A stretch of DNA of 64,000 bases from Christiangramia portivictoriae DSM 23547 (GCF_000423045.1 NZ_AUHF01000009.1:1-64000), one strand, 5' to 3'. Numbered from the stretch's first letter, positions 53,166 through 62,450 are shown. Made by a program: numbers and translations. The notes: generated by a model from the sequence alone, not told the origin.

Positions 53166-54161
53166 ATGAAAAAAAGATACTGGATCTCCCTTATGATCCT
53201 GGTCCTTCTGGCCATAACCTACTTTACCGGCCCTGTACCTGATGAGCCGGAATATACCTTGGAGATGCCGAAGTTGCCTTCCGGCTTAGCCGCGCTGGAA
53301 ACTTATGTAGATGACAGCGAACGAAAAATGCCTACTCGCAAGGATAACCAGGCTCGAATTGATTGGTATAACGGTGAACCATCCACTACCGAATATAGTA
53401 TTGTTTATTTACATGGCTTTGCCGGCAGTTACAGGGATGGTTACCCGGTAAACAAGAATGTTGCTAACAAATTAAAGGCAAATATATATTATGCCCGCTG
53501 GGCGGGTCATGGTTTGCAACCTCAGGCGAGTCTGGAAGATTTTAGCGGTAAGGAAGCCTGGAAATCTGCGAAAGAGGCCTTGGCTATTGGGAAGCAAATT
53601 GGTAGAAAAGTGATTATAATGAGTACTTCCACAGGAGGTACGCTCGCCTTTAAACTTGCTGCTGAATATCCCGAAGATGTTCATGCCCTTATCAACATGG
53701 GGCCAAATCTGGAAGATGATCAGCCGGGTACTTTTGTTCTGAATACTCCCTGGGGTTATGAGATCGCCAGCCTGATTAGTTTTGGCAAAAATAAGAAGAT
53801 CGAGCATGAGCAAAAAATCGCTACACAGTATTGGGATACCATTTATCCTTCCAGGGCTTTGGTAGACCTTCAGGTGCTTGTGGAGACCACCATGATCCCA
53901 CAAACCTTCAAAAAAGTGAAATCACCTGTTTTGACACTGTATTATCATAAAAATTTTATGCAGGAAGATGAACATGTAGAGGTAGATATTTATGAAGAAA
54001 CTCACAGATTACTTGTTACGCCAGACTCGATGGTTGTTTTGAAGCCTCTGGCCACTCCAGAGACACACTTTGTAGGCAGCGATATTAAATCAAAAGACAT
54101 TAAAATCGTAGAAAAGGCAATTGAAGATTTTCTAACAAATAAACTGAATATCAATATTTAA
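53166..54161 (+). CDS. Exported alpha/beta hydrolase
   Basis: A 331-residue hydrolase with an N-terminal hydrophobic helix (YWISLMILVLLAITYF) that could be a signal anchor. The fold shows VYLHGFAGSYRDG, the nucleophile elbow STSTGGTLA (S-x-S-x-G variant), and a His in ETHFVG near residue 308. It resembles bacterial alpha/beta hydrolases with carboxylesterase-like activity. Substrate unknown. It has a 195-bp upstream region without clear control elements and is followed 94 nt later by the pyr cluster. Confidence 0.85.
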   Translation: MKKRYWISLMILVLLAITYFTGPVPDEPEYTLEMPKLPSGLAALETYVDDSERKMPTRKDNQARIDWYNGEPSTTEYSIVYLHGFAGSYRDGYPVNKNVANKLKANIYYARWAGHGLQPQASLEDFSGKEAWKSAKEALAIGKQIGRKVIIMSTSTGGTLAFKLAAEYPEDVHALINMGPNLEDDQPGTFVLNTPWGYEIASLISFGKNKKIEHEQKIATQYWDTIYPSRALVDLQVLVETTMIPQTFKKVKSPVLTLYYHKNFMQEDEHVEVDIYEETHRLLVTPDSMVVLKPLATPETHFVGSDIKSKDIKIVEKAIEDFLTNKLNINI

Positions 54162-54255
54162 CTTTTCAGAATAGGTAGGTTGAAGGCTAGGTATATTGAT
54201 TATCAAAATCAATTCAAAAAAAGCCTTACTTTTGTTCTAATCTACAACCAGTTTT

Positions 54256-54810
54256 ATGAGCCGCAAAGTTCTTTTAGACTCAAACCAACTTGATATCATT
54301 CTTCACAGGTTGGCCTGTCAATTAGTAGAAAAACATACAAATTTTGAGAATACCGTTCTCATTGGAATTCAGCCACGAGGCATTTATGTTGCTGAAAGAA
54401 TCATCAAAATTCTCAAAGAAGAATACCAACTACATCATTTAAAATCTGGTCAGCTAGATATTACTTTCTACCGGGATGACTTCAGAAGAGGAGAAAAACC
54501 ACTGGAAGCTAACAAGACGAAAATAGATTTTGTCGTGGAAGATATGAACGTTGTCTTTATAGATGATGTCTTATATACCGGCCGGAGCATAAGAGCGGCG
54601 CTTACCGCAATTCAATCCTTTGGCAGGCCCGTAGGAATCGAATTATTAAGCTTAATAGACAGGCGTTTCAGCAGACATTTACCTATACAGCCAGATTATA
54701 CTGGAAGACAGGTAGATGCGATCAACGATGAAAAAGTAAAGGTTAGTTGGAAAGAGCAGGATGGAGAAGATGCAGTGTATTTAATCGCAAAAGACTTGGA
54801 TCATGAGTAG
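54256..54810 (+). CDS. pyrR: PyrR bifunctional regulator / uracil phosphoribosyltransferase
   Basis: A 184-residue PyrR. The PRPP-binding motif VFIDDVLYTGRSIRAAL, the GIQPRGIYVAERI loop and FYRDDFRR are intact. In Gram-positive bacteria PyrR binds pyr mRNA to attenuate transcription and has uracil phosphoribosyltransferase activity; the family is also common in Bacteroidota. It overlaps pyrB by 8 nt, so coupling is clear. I see no typical PyrR attenuator in the 94-bp upstream stretch; a TACTTTTG element sits at 54227-54234. Confidence 0.93.
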   Translation: MSRKVLLDSNQLDIILHRLACQLVEKHTNFENTVLIGIQPRGIYVAERIIKILKEEYQLHHLKSGQLDITFYRDDFRRGEKPLEANKTKIDFVVEDMNVVFIDDVLYTGRSIRAALTAIQSFGRPVGIELLSLIDRRFSRHLPIQPDYTGRQVDAINDEKVKVSWKEQDGEDAVYLIAKDLDHE

Positions 54811-55735
54811 TGAATTAAGCGTAGATCACTTACTGGGAATCAAATACCTTCAGAAGGAGGATATCGAGTTAATTTTTAAGACTGCAGATCATTTCAAGGA
54901 AGTGATCAACAGGCCAATTAAAAAGGTGCCATCGCTAAGAGATATAACAATAGCGAACCTGTTTTTCGAAAATAGTACCAGAACCAGACTTTCATTTGAA
55001 CTTGCCGAAAAAAGGTTAAGTGCAGATGTTATCAACTTTTCTGCAGCTTCATCTTCAGTAAAAAAGGGAGAAACACTTATAGATACTGTGAATAACATCC
55101 TTTCAATGAAGGTTGATATGGTGGTGATGAGACATCCTAATCCCGGAGCAGGTATCTTTCTCTCACAACATGTAAATGCCAGTATCATCAATGCCGGAGA
55201 TGGAGCACACGAACATCCCACCCAAGCATTGCTGGATTCGTATTCCATTCGAGAGAAACTTGGAGATGTACAGGGAAAAAAGGTTGTGATCGTTGGAGAT
55301 ATTCTTCATAGCAGGGTAGCGCTCTCCAATATTTTTGCGCTGAAGCTTCAGGGGGCGGAAGTGAAGGTGTGTGGACCCAAAACCTTACTGCCTAAGCACA
55401 TTGAATCTCTGGGGGTTCAGGTTGAAACAGATCTTAAAAAAGCTTTGGACTGGTGTGATGTTGCTAATATGCTACGTGTACAAAATGAACGTATGGATAT
55501 TAGTTATTTTCCAAGTACCCGTGAATATGTAAAACAATTCGGCCTGAATAAGAAAATGCTGGATAATCTTAATAAAGAGATTGTCATTATGCATCCAGGA
55601 CCAATCAACCGTGGAGTAGAGATCACCAGCGATGTGGCAGATTCTGAACATGCGATCATTCTTGACCAGGTTCAGAATGGGGTCGCCGTTAGAATGGCGG
55701 TAATTTACTTACTTGCCTCCAAAATCAAACAATAA
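54803..55735 (+). CDS. pyrB: Aspartate carbamoyltransferase catalytic subunit
   Basis: A 310-residue enzyme that condenses carbamoyl phosphate and aspartate, the second step of pyrimidine synthesis. Motifs: FFENSTRTRLSFELAEKRL (carbamoyl-phosphate site), the HEHPTQALLDSYSIRE loop, VVIVGDILHSRVALSN and the C-terminal MHPGPINRGVEI. It overlaps pyrR and precedes a small gene by 8 nt. No pyrI regulatory subunit is present, as expected for this clade. Confidence 0.95.
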   Translation: MSSELSVDHLLGIKYLQKEDIELIFKTADHFKEVINRPIKKVPSLRDITIANLFFENSTRTRLSFELAEKRLSADVINFSAASSSVKKGETLIDTVNNILSMKVDMVVMRHPNPGAGIFLSQHVNASIINAGDGAHEHPTQALLDSYSIREKLGDVQGKKVVIVGDILHSRVALSNIFALKLQGAEVKVCGPKTLLPKHIESLGVQVETDLKKALDWCDVANMLRVQNERMDISYFPSTREYVKQFGLNKKMLDNLNKEIVIMHPGPINRGVEITSDVADSEHAIILDQVQNGVAVRMAVIYLLASKIKQ

Positions 55736-55743
55736 CAGATATC

Positions 55744-56076
55744 ATGAAAAGAACTAATAAAGATAACTACATTCTTATTGCTGCAGAAGATGCAGAGCTA
55801 ACCGAATTCACAAGTGAGTTAACCAAACATCATAAAGATTTTGAAACTGCTAATGTCGTAGTAGATCTAAGATCCTTTAAAGACCTGAAACATCATCAGT
55901 TACTGGCATTTCTGGAAGTTAGTAATGTGCATAGAGAAGCGAAGAAAAGTTTCGTCATTGTAAATGACGCACTGGCGATTGATGTATTACCGGAAGAATT
56001 GGTTGTAGTGCCCACTTTGCAGGAGGCAGAAGACATGATACAGATGGATGAGATCCAGCGTGATCTTGGATTTTAA
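55744..56076 (+). CDS. Small STAS-like protein before rnz
   Basis: A 110-residue soluble protein, found between pyrB and rnz with gaps of 8 and 2 nt, so part of the same transcript. It alternates strands and helices (YILIAAEDAELTEFTSEL, NVVVDLRSFKDLK, KKSFVIVNDALAID, VVVPTLQEAEDMIQMDEI) in a pattern like an anti-anti-sigma STAS domain, with its DLRSF loop and C-terminal TLQEAEDMI helix. It lacks an obvious phospho-acceptor Ser in the STAS position. Function unknown; in flavobacteria it commonly sits before rnz as I recall. Confidence 0.75.
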   Translation: MKRTNKDNYILIAAEDAELTEFTSELTKHHKDFETANVVVDLRSFKDLKHHQLLAFLEVSNVHREAKKSFVIVNDALAIDVLPEELVVVPTLQEAEDMIQMDEIQRDLGF

Positions 56077-56078
56077 TA

Positions 56079-57002
56079 ATGAGCCATCATCAGTTGAAAA
56101 TAACGATTCTCGGGTGCTATGCCGCGACGCCCAGGAGCTTTACCAACCCAACTTCCCAGGTTCTCGAAATTAAAAACCACCTTTTCCTAATCGATTGCGG
56201 TGAAGGTACCCAGGTGGCTTTGCGAAAGAATAAGATAAAGTTCTCCAGCATCAAACATATCTTTATCTCTCATCTGCATGGGGATCATGTGTTTGGACTG
56301 GTGGGCCTTGTTTCCACTTTTTCTTTACTGAATCGTGAAACTGAGCTTCATATTTATGGACCTAAAGGCATCAAAGAGTTTATTACTGTACAACTGAAAT
56401 TAAGTGGTGCCTGGACCAAATATCCTTTAATCTTTCATGAACTAAACTCCAAAGTATCTGAAGTTATTTTTGAAGATAATGAAGTTACTGTAAGTACAAT
56501 TCCTTTAAAACACAGGGTTTATACGAACGGATTTTTATTTAAAGAGAAACCGGGCGATCGAAAGCTGCTCATAGACGAAGCCCAGCAAAGAAACATTCAC
56601 TACACTTTGTTTAAAAGTTTGAAAAAAGGCAAGGATGTAACTTCGGAAGATGGCATACTGGTAAGTAACCACCTAGTTACTCAGGATCCACCCGAACCCT
56701 TGTCCTATGCCTTTTGCAGTGATACCATGTTCAATCCTGAAATGATTACTTTAATTCGACAAGTTTCAGCGCTTTACCATGAATCTACATTTCTTGAGAG
56801 CGAACTGGCACTTGCTGCTCCTACAAAACATAGCACAGCCAAACAAGCTGCGGAAATCGCTAAACTAGCCCGTGTAGGTCAACTTATTCTTGGTCATTAT
56901 TCTACACGTTATGACCAAATCACAAAATTTAGAGAGGAAGCTGTCTCGGTATTCCCTAATGTTATTTTAGGCGATGACGGACAAGAAATAATGGTTCAAT
57001 AA
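56079..57002 (+). CDS. rnz: Ribonuclease Z (tRNA 3'-endonuclease)
   Basis: A 307-residue metallo-beta-lactamase-fold nuclease that removes 3' trailers from tRNA precursors. The zinc motif is HLHGDHVFGL; a further Asp is in CSDTMFNPEM, His in ILGHYSTRYDQ, and CGEGTQVALRK, the substrate-contacting loop, is present. The family length is normal for a short-form RNase Z. It ends the pyrR-pyrB-STAS-like-rnz transcript; no terminator is obvious in the 173 bp that follow. Confidence 0.94.
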   Translation: MSHHQLKITILGCYAATPRSFTNPTSQVLEIKNHLFLIDCGEGTQVALRKNKIKFSSIKHIFISHLHGDHVFGLVGLVSTFSLLNRETELHIYGPKGIKEFITVQLKLSGAWTKYPLIFHELNSKVSEVIFEDNEVTVSTIPLKHRVYTNGFLFKEKPGDRKLLIDEAQQRNIHYTLFKSLKKGKDVTSEDGILVSNHLVTQDPPEPLSYAFCSDTMFNPEMITLIRQVSALYHESTFLESELALAAPTKHSTAKQAAEIAKLARVGQLILGHYSTRYDQITKFREEAVSVFPNVILGDDGQEIMVQ

Positions 57003-57175
57003 CACCGATCAAATATTTAGGAGACGCCTTTAATCGACAAGCGTTCAGGTAATTAGACGTAAATTCTTACAGAATATGTTAAAATTAATGTATAATTAGG
57101 TCAATTTGTAGCTAATCGTGTTTTTCGTCGATATAATATGTACATTTATCATCCCAATCTAAATGAACCTCTATT

Positions 57176-57682
57176 ATGACTAAGTATTTCTCACCTGCAC
57201 TAATTATTTTATTCTGTACGCTATTTCTTACTTCTTGCTCTAAGGATAATTCTGAAGATAGTGTTACCGGTTATGATCAAACTGTCACCAGCCGTGCCTC
57301 TTATGAATACAGCGCCCTGGAAGTAGAGATCTTAGAAGATCTGAACATTTACAGAAAAGCTAATGGTTTGAGTGAATTACAGCCACTTGCTGAAGGTTCT
57401 GTAGAGTCTGAAGATCATAATTACTATATGATAGATGCAGGAGCCGTTAGTCACGATAATTTTTCTGAAAGAGCTTCGTATTTGATGAATGCAGTAGGCG
57501 CGAGCAAGGTGGGAGAAAATGTAGGTTATGGGTATAGAACTTCTGAAGCAGTGATTAATGCATGGCTAAAAAGTAGAGGACACAAGGACAATATTGAAGG
57601 AAATTATACTCATTTTGGAATTTCTGTTAGACAGGATGCAGAAGGGAAAAACTACTTCACAAATATTTTTGTAAAAAAATAA
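57176..57682 (+). CDS. CAP-domain lipoprotein
   Basis: A 168-residue lipoprotein (lipobox FLTSC, Cys21) with a CAP/SCP-like domain: LEDLNIYRKANGLSELQP, AVSHDNFSERASYL, VGENVGYGYRTSEAVINAWLKSRGHKDNI and HFGISV. The core helices and the H-x-E style pocket (His in SHDNF, Glu in GENVGYG) are preserved. Roles in bacteria are mostly unknown (cell-envelope remodelling or protease-like). It is monocistronic with a bidirectional terminator after it. Confidence 0.9.
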   Translation: MTKYFSPALIILFCTLFLTSCSKDNSEDSVTGYDQTVTSRASYEYSALEVEILEDLNIYRKANGLSELQPLAEGSVESEDHNYYMIDAGAVSHDNFSERASYLMNAVGASKVGENVGYGYRTSEAVINAWLKSRGHKDNIEGNYTHFGISVRQDAEGKNYFTNIFVKK

Positions 57683-57706
57683 AAGAATATACACCCCCCG
57701 AAATTT

Positions 57707-57740
57707 AAAAGGGAACAGGCTAGAGGCTGTTCCCTTTTTT
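57707..57740. terminator. Bidirectional terminator after the CAP-domain gene
   Basis: AAAAGGGAACAG (57707-57718) pairs with CTGTTCCCTTTT (57727-57738). The loop is GCTAGAGG, identical to that of the terminator at 59528. It serves the CAP gene and the convergent S41 protease gene. Confidence 0.93.
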
Positions 57741-57783
57741 CATTTTACTACTTAAATTTCAGCAACAATAAATTAATGCTCTA

Positions 57784-59262
57784 TTACTGAATTGCAGCTG
57801 GAATGCGATCGATATACATCTTCTGAAAATCTGCCTTGTTCATCCCGCTTTCACCAAGAAGCTCAATTTCCATTCTGTTCACTCTTGACTTAGAAATACT
57901 GGATCGTCCCAGAATACTATTGATTGCAATTTCGAGAAGAGGTTCTGAAGGATCACCAAGCACTCCAAGATTGTTAAGATCTTCCACATATGCCACGTCT
58001 GGTTGCAGGCCATTGATGTAATCTGAATTTCCATCTACATTTATGGATTTGAATACCAGCGGTTGCATTGCATAAGTATGATTTTCACTGGCACCTTCTC
58101 TGCTAAAGTCGTCGCTGTCATACAGGGTTACAGAAGCCTGGAATTTTCCAACGGTTCGATCTCCAATCTGATTTACTGTGATATAGGGATCGAGTCCGTT
58201 AATAATCAGTTCGCTGGCAGAGGCGCTGGAACGGGATGTAAGGACATAAACTTCAGTTAAGTTCAAACTATTGATTGCTGCTCCGTTTCGAACATTGCCA
58301 TCAAATCTATTCAGCAATGCTTCCGGGTTCTGGGCTTCATAATATGTTTGATATTTGTCATTCCATTGCTCTTTCATAAAAACCTCTCCCTCAAACTGTC
58401 CCGTAATCATACTGGCAAGATCCACGGCAGATTCTACCGATCCTCCACCATTGTACCTTAAATCGACCACAAGGTCCGTCACAGCATTGGATTGAAACTC
58501 TGCAAAGGCAGCATTTAGATCATCATCAAAACTTGCCGTAAAACTATTATACATCAGGTATCCAATCTTTCGCCCACCTATGTCAAGCGTTTTGGCTATA
58601 AATACCGGATTTTCAGTATAGGTTTCATCAGTCAATGTAACTACCTGATCTGTCACCACGATCTGGTTATCCTGAACATATGCCACATTGATACTGAAGC
58701 TGTTCTGACTTATAAGTTCCATAAAGTTGGAAGAAGTGAGTTGCTGACCATCAATTTCCGTAAACACTGTTCCTCGCATCAATCCAGCCTCTTCAGCAGA
58801 AGTTCCCGGTAACACATATCTAATAAAACCGAATACAAAATTTGAGTTGGAAATTTGCCCGATTCCGTAATCTATGCCCGTGGCGCCGCTCATTCCTTCA
58901 AATCGCTCTTCGAGCTCATTATAGTCATCTGTCAGGAAACTAAATCTGTCAAAATCTGCCGTAAGATCATCGAAAAGGGATTCTGGCGAAGACGCATCGA
59001 CTAAGAAATCAGTTTTTTCAGAAGATGATGAAAAATAATTATCTGCCAGTTCCGGAACATCGTCTTTGTAGAGATAGATCTCGTTAAGGCCATTATATAT
59101 AAAGCTTTCAACCTCGATTGCTTCATCCACCGGCTCCTCATTTTCATCGATAATATTTTCGGGAAGATTTGGATTTTCTTCGGTAGGTGTATCCTCTTTT
59201 TCACAGGAAGCTAGCATTCCGAAGCTGAAAAGCAGTATTATCATTTTACTCTTAAAATTCAT
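57784..59262 (-). CDS. S41 family peptidase lipoprotein
   Basis: A 492-residue carboxy-terminal-processing-type protease. Lipobox FGMLASC near residue 20; a Glu/Pro-rich linker; an N-terminal helical part (about 45-110); a PDZ domain at about 120-210 (GTSAEEAGLMRGTVFTEIDG); and the S41 core with TDLVVDLRYNGGGSVESAV and the nucleophile Ser in RSSASASELIINGL. The substrate is unknown; such lipoproteins act on envelope proteins. The catalytic Lys is probably in GDRTVGKFQA. Confidence 0.91.
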   Translation of the reverse strand: MNFKSKMIILLFSFGMLASCEKEDTPTEENPNLPENIIDENEEPVDEAIEVESFIYNGLNEIYLYKDDVPELADNYFSSSSEKTDFLVDASSPESLFDDLTADFDRFSFLTDDYNELEERFEGMSGATGIDYGIGQISNSNFVFGFIRYVLPGTSAEEAGLMRGTVFTEIDGQQLTSSNFMELISQNSFSINVAYVQDNQIVVTDQVVTLTDETYTENPVFIAKTLDIGGRKIGYLMYNSFTASFDDDLNAAFAEFQSNAVTDLVVDLRYNGGGSVESAVDLASMITGQFEGEVFMKEQWNDKYQTYYEAQNPEALLNRFDGNVRNGAAINSLNLTEVYVLTSRSSASASELIINGLDPYITVNQIGDRTVGKFQASVTLYDSDDFSREGASENHTYAMQPLVFKSINVDGNSDYINGLQPDVAYVEDLNNLGVLGDPSEPLLEIAINSILGRSSISKSRVNRMEIELLGESGMNKADFQKMYIDRIPAAIQ

Positions 59263-59527
59263 GTATTTATTTTTTAGCGGCGTAATGTATGCAAATCACT
59301 AACTATGCCATCATAGTTCATTATTATATACGAAAAATAATAAACTTCGGTTCAAAAATAACTTTTTGAATATTAAACCAGGCGTATGCGTAGGATGATG
59401 TTCGACCTGGTCCCGGTTAAACATTAGAATAGGAGAGAAGCACTCTTGTAGCAGTGAATATTTAGAACTGATAAACTTTCTGAGATATTCTAAATTGAAT
59501 GATAGAAGCTGCAAACTATCAAAATCG
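59263..59527. other. Intergenic region without a supported gene
   Basis: This AT-rich stretch lies upstream of the minus-strand S41 gene. An open frame on the minus strand (about 67 codons) shows no gene-like composition or neighbour logic. An imperfect inverted repeat (ACCAGG at 59377-59382, CCTGGT at 59406-59411) is the only structure noted. It probably holds the S41 promoter and little else. Confidence 0.5.
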
Positions 59528-59560
59528 AAAAAGGTTCAGGCTAGAGGCTGAACCTTTTTC
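59528..59560 (-). terminator. Terminator downstream of the T9SS cassette
   Basis: AAAAAGGTTCAG (59528-59539) pairs with CTGAACCTTTTT (59548-59559) around the loop GCTAGAGG. It lies about 90 nt past the OmpA-type gene, on whose strand it ends in T. The loop equals that of the terminator at 57707. Confidence 0.88.
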
Positions 59561-59650
59561 TTTGCAAATCGATTTGTTGGGGTCGATTTATTGATCATAT
59601 CAACACTAGTTGATACCCCAGCTTCGATTCTGGTAGGGTCGTTAATTATT

Positions 59651-61525
59651 TTATTCGGAATCTTTCATTTCTACCACGCTAAACATAGATCTTCTGTTCA
59701 ACTGGTGATCTTTTTCTGAACATCTGTCACAATCGATCGCCGGCTTGTTTTCTCCATAACCTTTGTACTCCTGAATTCTATCTTCAGCAATACCATTAGC
59801 AACAAGATAGTCGAAAGTGGACTTAGCTCTTCTTTCTGCCAGCTTTTCGTTATAGGCATCTGTTCCTCGTCGATCTGTATGGGAACCAATGGCAATTACA
59901 AGCTCTGGATATTCCTCTTTCATAAGACTAACAAGCTTGTCCAGTTCTTTAGCAGCGTCCGGTCTTATGTTCGATTTGTCAAAATCAAAATATATATTGT
60001 CAATTTCCGCGAGATATTCCACATCCTTGATTGGATTTAATTGAATATCAAATTTAAGAGTATCAATATCATCACTCTCCCTGGTATCTAAAGTGCCATT
60101 AAAAGTCTCATATTTGATCTCTTTGGCTTCGATCGGAAATTCGATATTTCGATCGATCTGAGTTTCGTAGTAACCCTCTTCGTTCGTTTCAAGAAAGGCA
60201 ATTTCCTCACCGTCTTCATTTATAATTCGAACGGTCGCCGCGGTTATCGGGTTTCCGTTTACAGCATCAGACACGATACCTGCGACGACTAATGGGTTCA
60301 TTTTATTAAAAACGAAAATGTTGTCGTTATCTCCCGCACGGTTACTTGAAATATATCCTTCTTTAGAATCCTGCACCTGGAAGTAGGAAAAATCATCTAG
60401 ACTACTATTAATACTTTCTCCTAAATTTTCAACGGTTTCACTTCCTTCTTCTAATCTGAAAATATCAAACAGACCTAATCCTGCATGTCCATTTGATGAA
60501 AAATAAAGTGTACCATCTGTATCCATGAAAGGGAAAGTTTCGTCAAACTCAGTATTCACAGGCGCACCAAGGTTTTCAGCGGGTCCATAGGTATTGTCTT
60601 CATTGATCGCTACTTTATAGATATCTGTTCCTCCATTTCCATTCGGCATGTCTGAAGTAAAATAAAGTGTTTTACCATCTCTTGACAGCGAAGGGTGACC
60701 TATGGAATAATCGTTGCTATTAAACGGTAATTCCTTGACGTCTATCCACGATCCATTGGATAAAGTAGCTGAATATAATTTTAAGTGATTGGTTTTATCC
60801 TTATCTCTTTTTCCTTCCTTATTACCGAGGTAATTATTTCTGGTAAAATAGATGGTGTTACCGTCTGGAGATACTACTGCCGGGCCATCATGTAGTTTGG
60901 TGTTGATATCCCCTGGTATAGGTTGTATGTTTCCGGTTTCTGAATCCATTACATAAATGTCCAAAAATGGTTCACCGTTCCAGCTATAAGTTTTTTCTTT
61001 CACATCAACACCCTGTGCTCTTGCAGAAACAAAATAGATCGTCCCGTCCATCTCAAATACTCCAAAATCACTGACATCTGTATTGAAATCTGCCTGCTTC
61101 AGTTTGTAGGTGGCCATGCTTCTGTACTCATCCTTATTTAACATGGTTTGTATTCCATCAGAATTTCTACCGGTTTCGAGGTAACGCTTCAGGAAGGTTC
61201 TCGACTCGTCGTAACGTTTAACACCTCGAAGAGCCTGAGCATATTTATAGTAATATTCCGGAGAGATCGTACTGTCTTCTATAACGTCTCCATAGTAAAA
61301 AACCGCGTTTTCAGGACTACGTAGCATCATATAGGCATCACCCAGTCTAGTAGAGTTATAGGTAACATTGTAGTCATCTTCAATAAGTTCTTTATAAACT
61401 TCAGTAGCTTCAAGATAAGCGAAGTCTTTGTAAAGCCTGTCTGCTTTTTTTTGTTTTCCACTTTGAGCCTGCATCCCAAGGGAACAGATAAAGATAGAAA
61501 GGAAAAATATGTAGTAGTTTTTCAT
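59651..61525 (-). CDS. OmpA-family protein, PorE-like (TPR, propeller, OmpA)
   Basis: A 624-residue exported protein with the four-part plan of PorE: signal peptide to MQAQ; TPR-like helices (about 25-140); PD40/WD40-type beta-propeller strands (about 150-380: VSPDGNTIYFTRN, PSLSRDGKTLYFTSDM); a carboxypeptidase-regulatory-like domain (about 400-475); and an OmpA C-terminal domain (about 500-620: YFDFDKSNIRPDAAKELDKL and GSHTDRRGTDAYNEKLAERR) that binds peptidoglycan. Paralogues of this design accompany SprF-type genes. It is last in the cassette, 16 nt after porP/sprF. Confidence 0.92.
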   Translation of the reverse strand: MKNYYIFFLSIFICSLGMQAQSGKQKKADRLYKDFAYLEATEVYKELIEDDYNVTYNSTRLGDAYMMLRSPENAVFYYGDVIEDSTISPEYYYKYAQALRGVKRYDESRTFLKRYLETGRNSDGIQTMLNKDEYRSMATYKLKQADFNTDVSDFGVFEMDGTIYFVSARAQGVDVKEKTYSWNGEPFLDIYVMDSETGNIQPIPGDINTKLHDGPAVVSPDGNTIYFTRNNYLGNKEGKRDKDKTNHLKLYSATLSNGSWIDVKELPFNSNDYSIGHPSLSRDGKTLYFTSDMPNGNGGTDIYKVAINEDNTYGPAENLGAPVNTEFDETFPFMDTDGTLYFSSNGHAGLGLFDIFRLEEGSETVENLGESINSSLDDFSYFQVQDSKEGYISSNRAGDNDNIFVFNKMNPLVVAGIVSDAVNGNPITAATVRIINEDGEEIAFLETNEEGYYETQIDRNIEFPIEAKEIKYETFNGTLDTRESDDIDTLKFDIQLNPIKDVEYLAEIDNIYFDFDKSNIRPDAAKELDKLVSLMKEEYPELVIAIGSHTDRRGTDAYNEKLAERRAKSTFDYLVANGIAEDRIQEYKGYGENKPAIDCDRCSEKDHQLNRRSMFSVVEMKDSE

Positions 61526-61541
61526 AATCTATAGACTTTAG

Positions 61542-62438
61542 TTAGAAGAAACGTGGAGATTTATATCTGGTATTTTTAAATCTGAATTCGTAAATGAGAA
61601 TGAATTCATGAGAACCTGCCGTATACGGCTGAATATCAGAAACTGAATATTCATAAGCGTAGCCAGCTCTGAAGCCTGGAAATAACTGAACATCCAGAAA
61701 AGCTCCCACAGCATCATCGATTCTATAATTTGCTCCAAGATAAAATTTCTCGTTGAAAATTGCTGTCGCGGTCATGTCTACTGAAAGTGGTGCTCCCTGG
61801 GTGGCCTTTACCAGGGTAGAAGGACGTAGTTTCAGGTTGTCACTAAGATCAAACACATATCCGGCAGTAAGGTAATAGTGTACCTGCTCCAATGCTCTAA
61901 ACTCTTCCAGCTCATTATTGTCTTTATTGATCAATTTAGGTGCAGACAATCCAACATACCAGTTCTGAGCTGATAGATACGCTCCAGCGCCAAAGTTTGG
62001 TGTCCATCTGTTGAAATCATCCGCAAAGAATGGATCTGTTCCAATCGTAGGATCATCAAGTCCATAGTAATAAGCACCAGCTTTAAGGCCCAGTCGAAGA
62101 GAAACATCTGCACTAAGATCTACTCTATAGGAAAAGTCACCATACACAAAGGTTGTGTTTTCGTCCCCAATCTTATCATTGATGACTGAAAGGCCTAAAC
62201 CGATCTTATCATTTCGCAATGGAGAATTGATGGACAAGGTCTGGGTTACCGGTGCTCCATCTACGCCAACCCATTGATTACGGTTAAGGGCAGTAATGGA
62301 GAATCCGTCTCTGCTACCAGCATATGCCGGGTTGATAGAAACCGTGTTATACATGTATTGAGTAAACTGAGGGAGCTGCTGCGAAAATCCTGGGGCCGCA
62401 GCAAATAGCATTAATATAATTAGATAAACTTTTTTCAT
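61542..62438 (-). CDS. PorP/SprF family T9SS outer-membrane protein
   Basis: A 298-residue outer-membrane barrel of the PorP/SprF family. The signal peptide ends GFSQQ; the family start LPQFTQYMYNTVSINPAYAG follows at once. Strands such as SITALNRNQWVGVDG and KIGLGLSVINDKIGDE continue to HEFILIYEFRFKNTRYKSPRFF. SprF proteins are needed to export and attach T9SS type-B substrates, such as the adhesin encoded next to it. Gaps of 12 and 16 nt to its neighbours imply one operon. Confidence 0.94.
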   Translation of the reverse strand: MKKVYLIILMLFAAAPGFSQQLPQFTQYMYNTVSINPAYAGSRDGFSITALNRNQWVGVDGAPVTQTLSINSPLRNDKIGLGLSVINDKIGDENTTFVYGDFSYRVDLSADVSLRLGLKAGAYYYGLDDPTIGTDPFFADDFNRWTPNFGAGAYLSAQNWYVGLSAPKLINKDNNELEEFRALEQVHYYLTAGYVFDLSDNLKLRPSTLVKATQGAPLSVDMTATAIFNEKFYLGANYRIDDAVGAFLDVQLFPGFRAGYAYEYSVSDIQPYTAGSHEFILIYEFRFKNTRYKSPRFF

Positions 62439-62450
62439 GGTTTCCCTTTT

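Noticed and set aside
59311-59514. 67-codon minus-strand frame upstream of the S41 gene
   Set aside because: Low-complexity, no conserved features, and it occupies the probable promoter region of the S41 gene.
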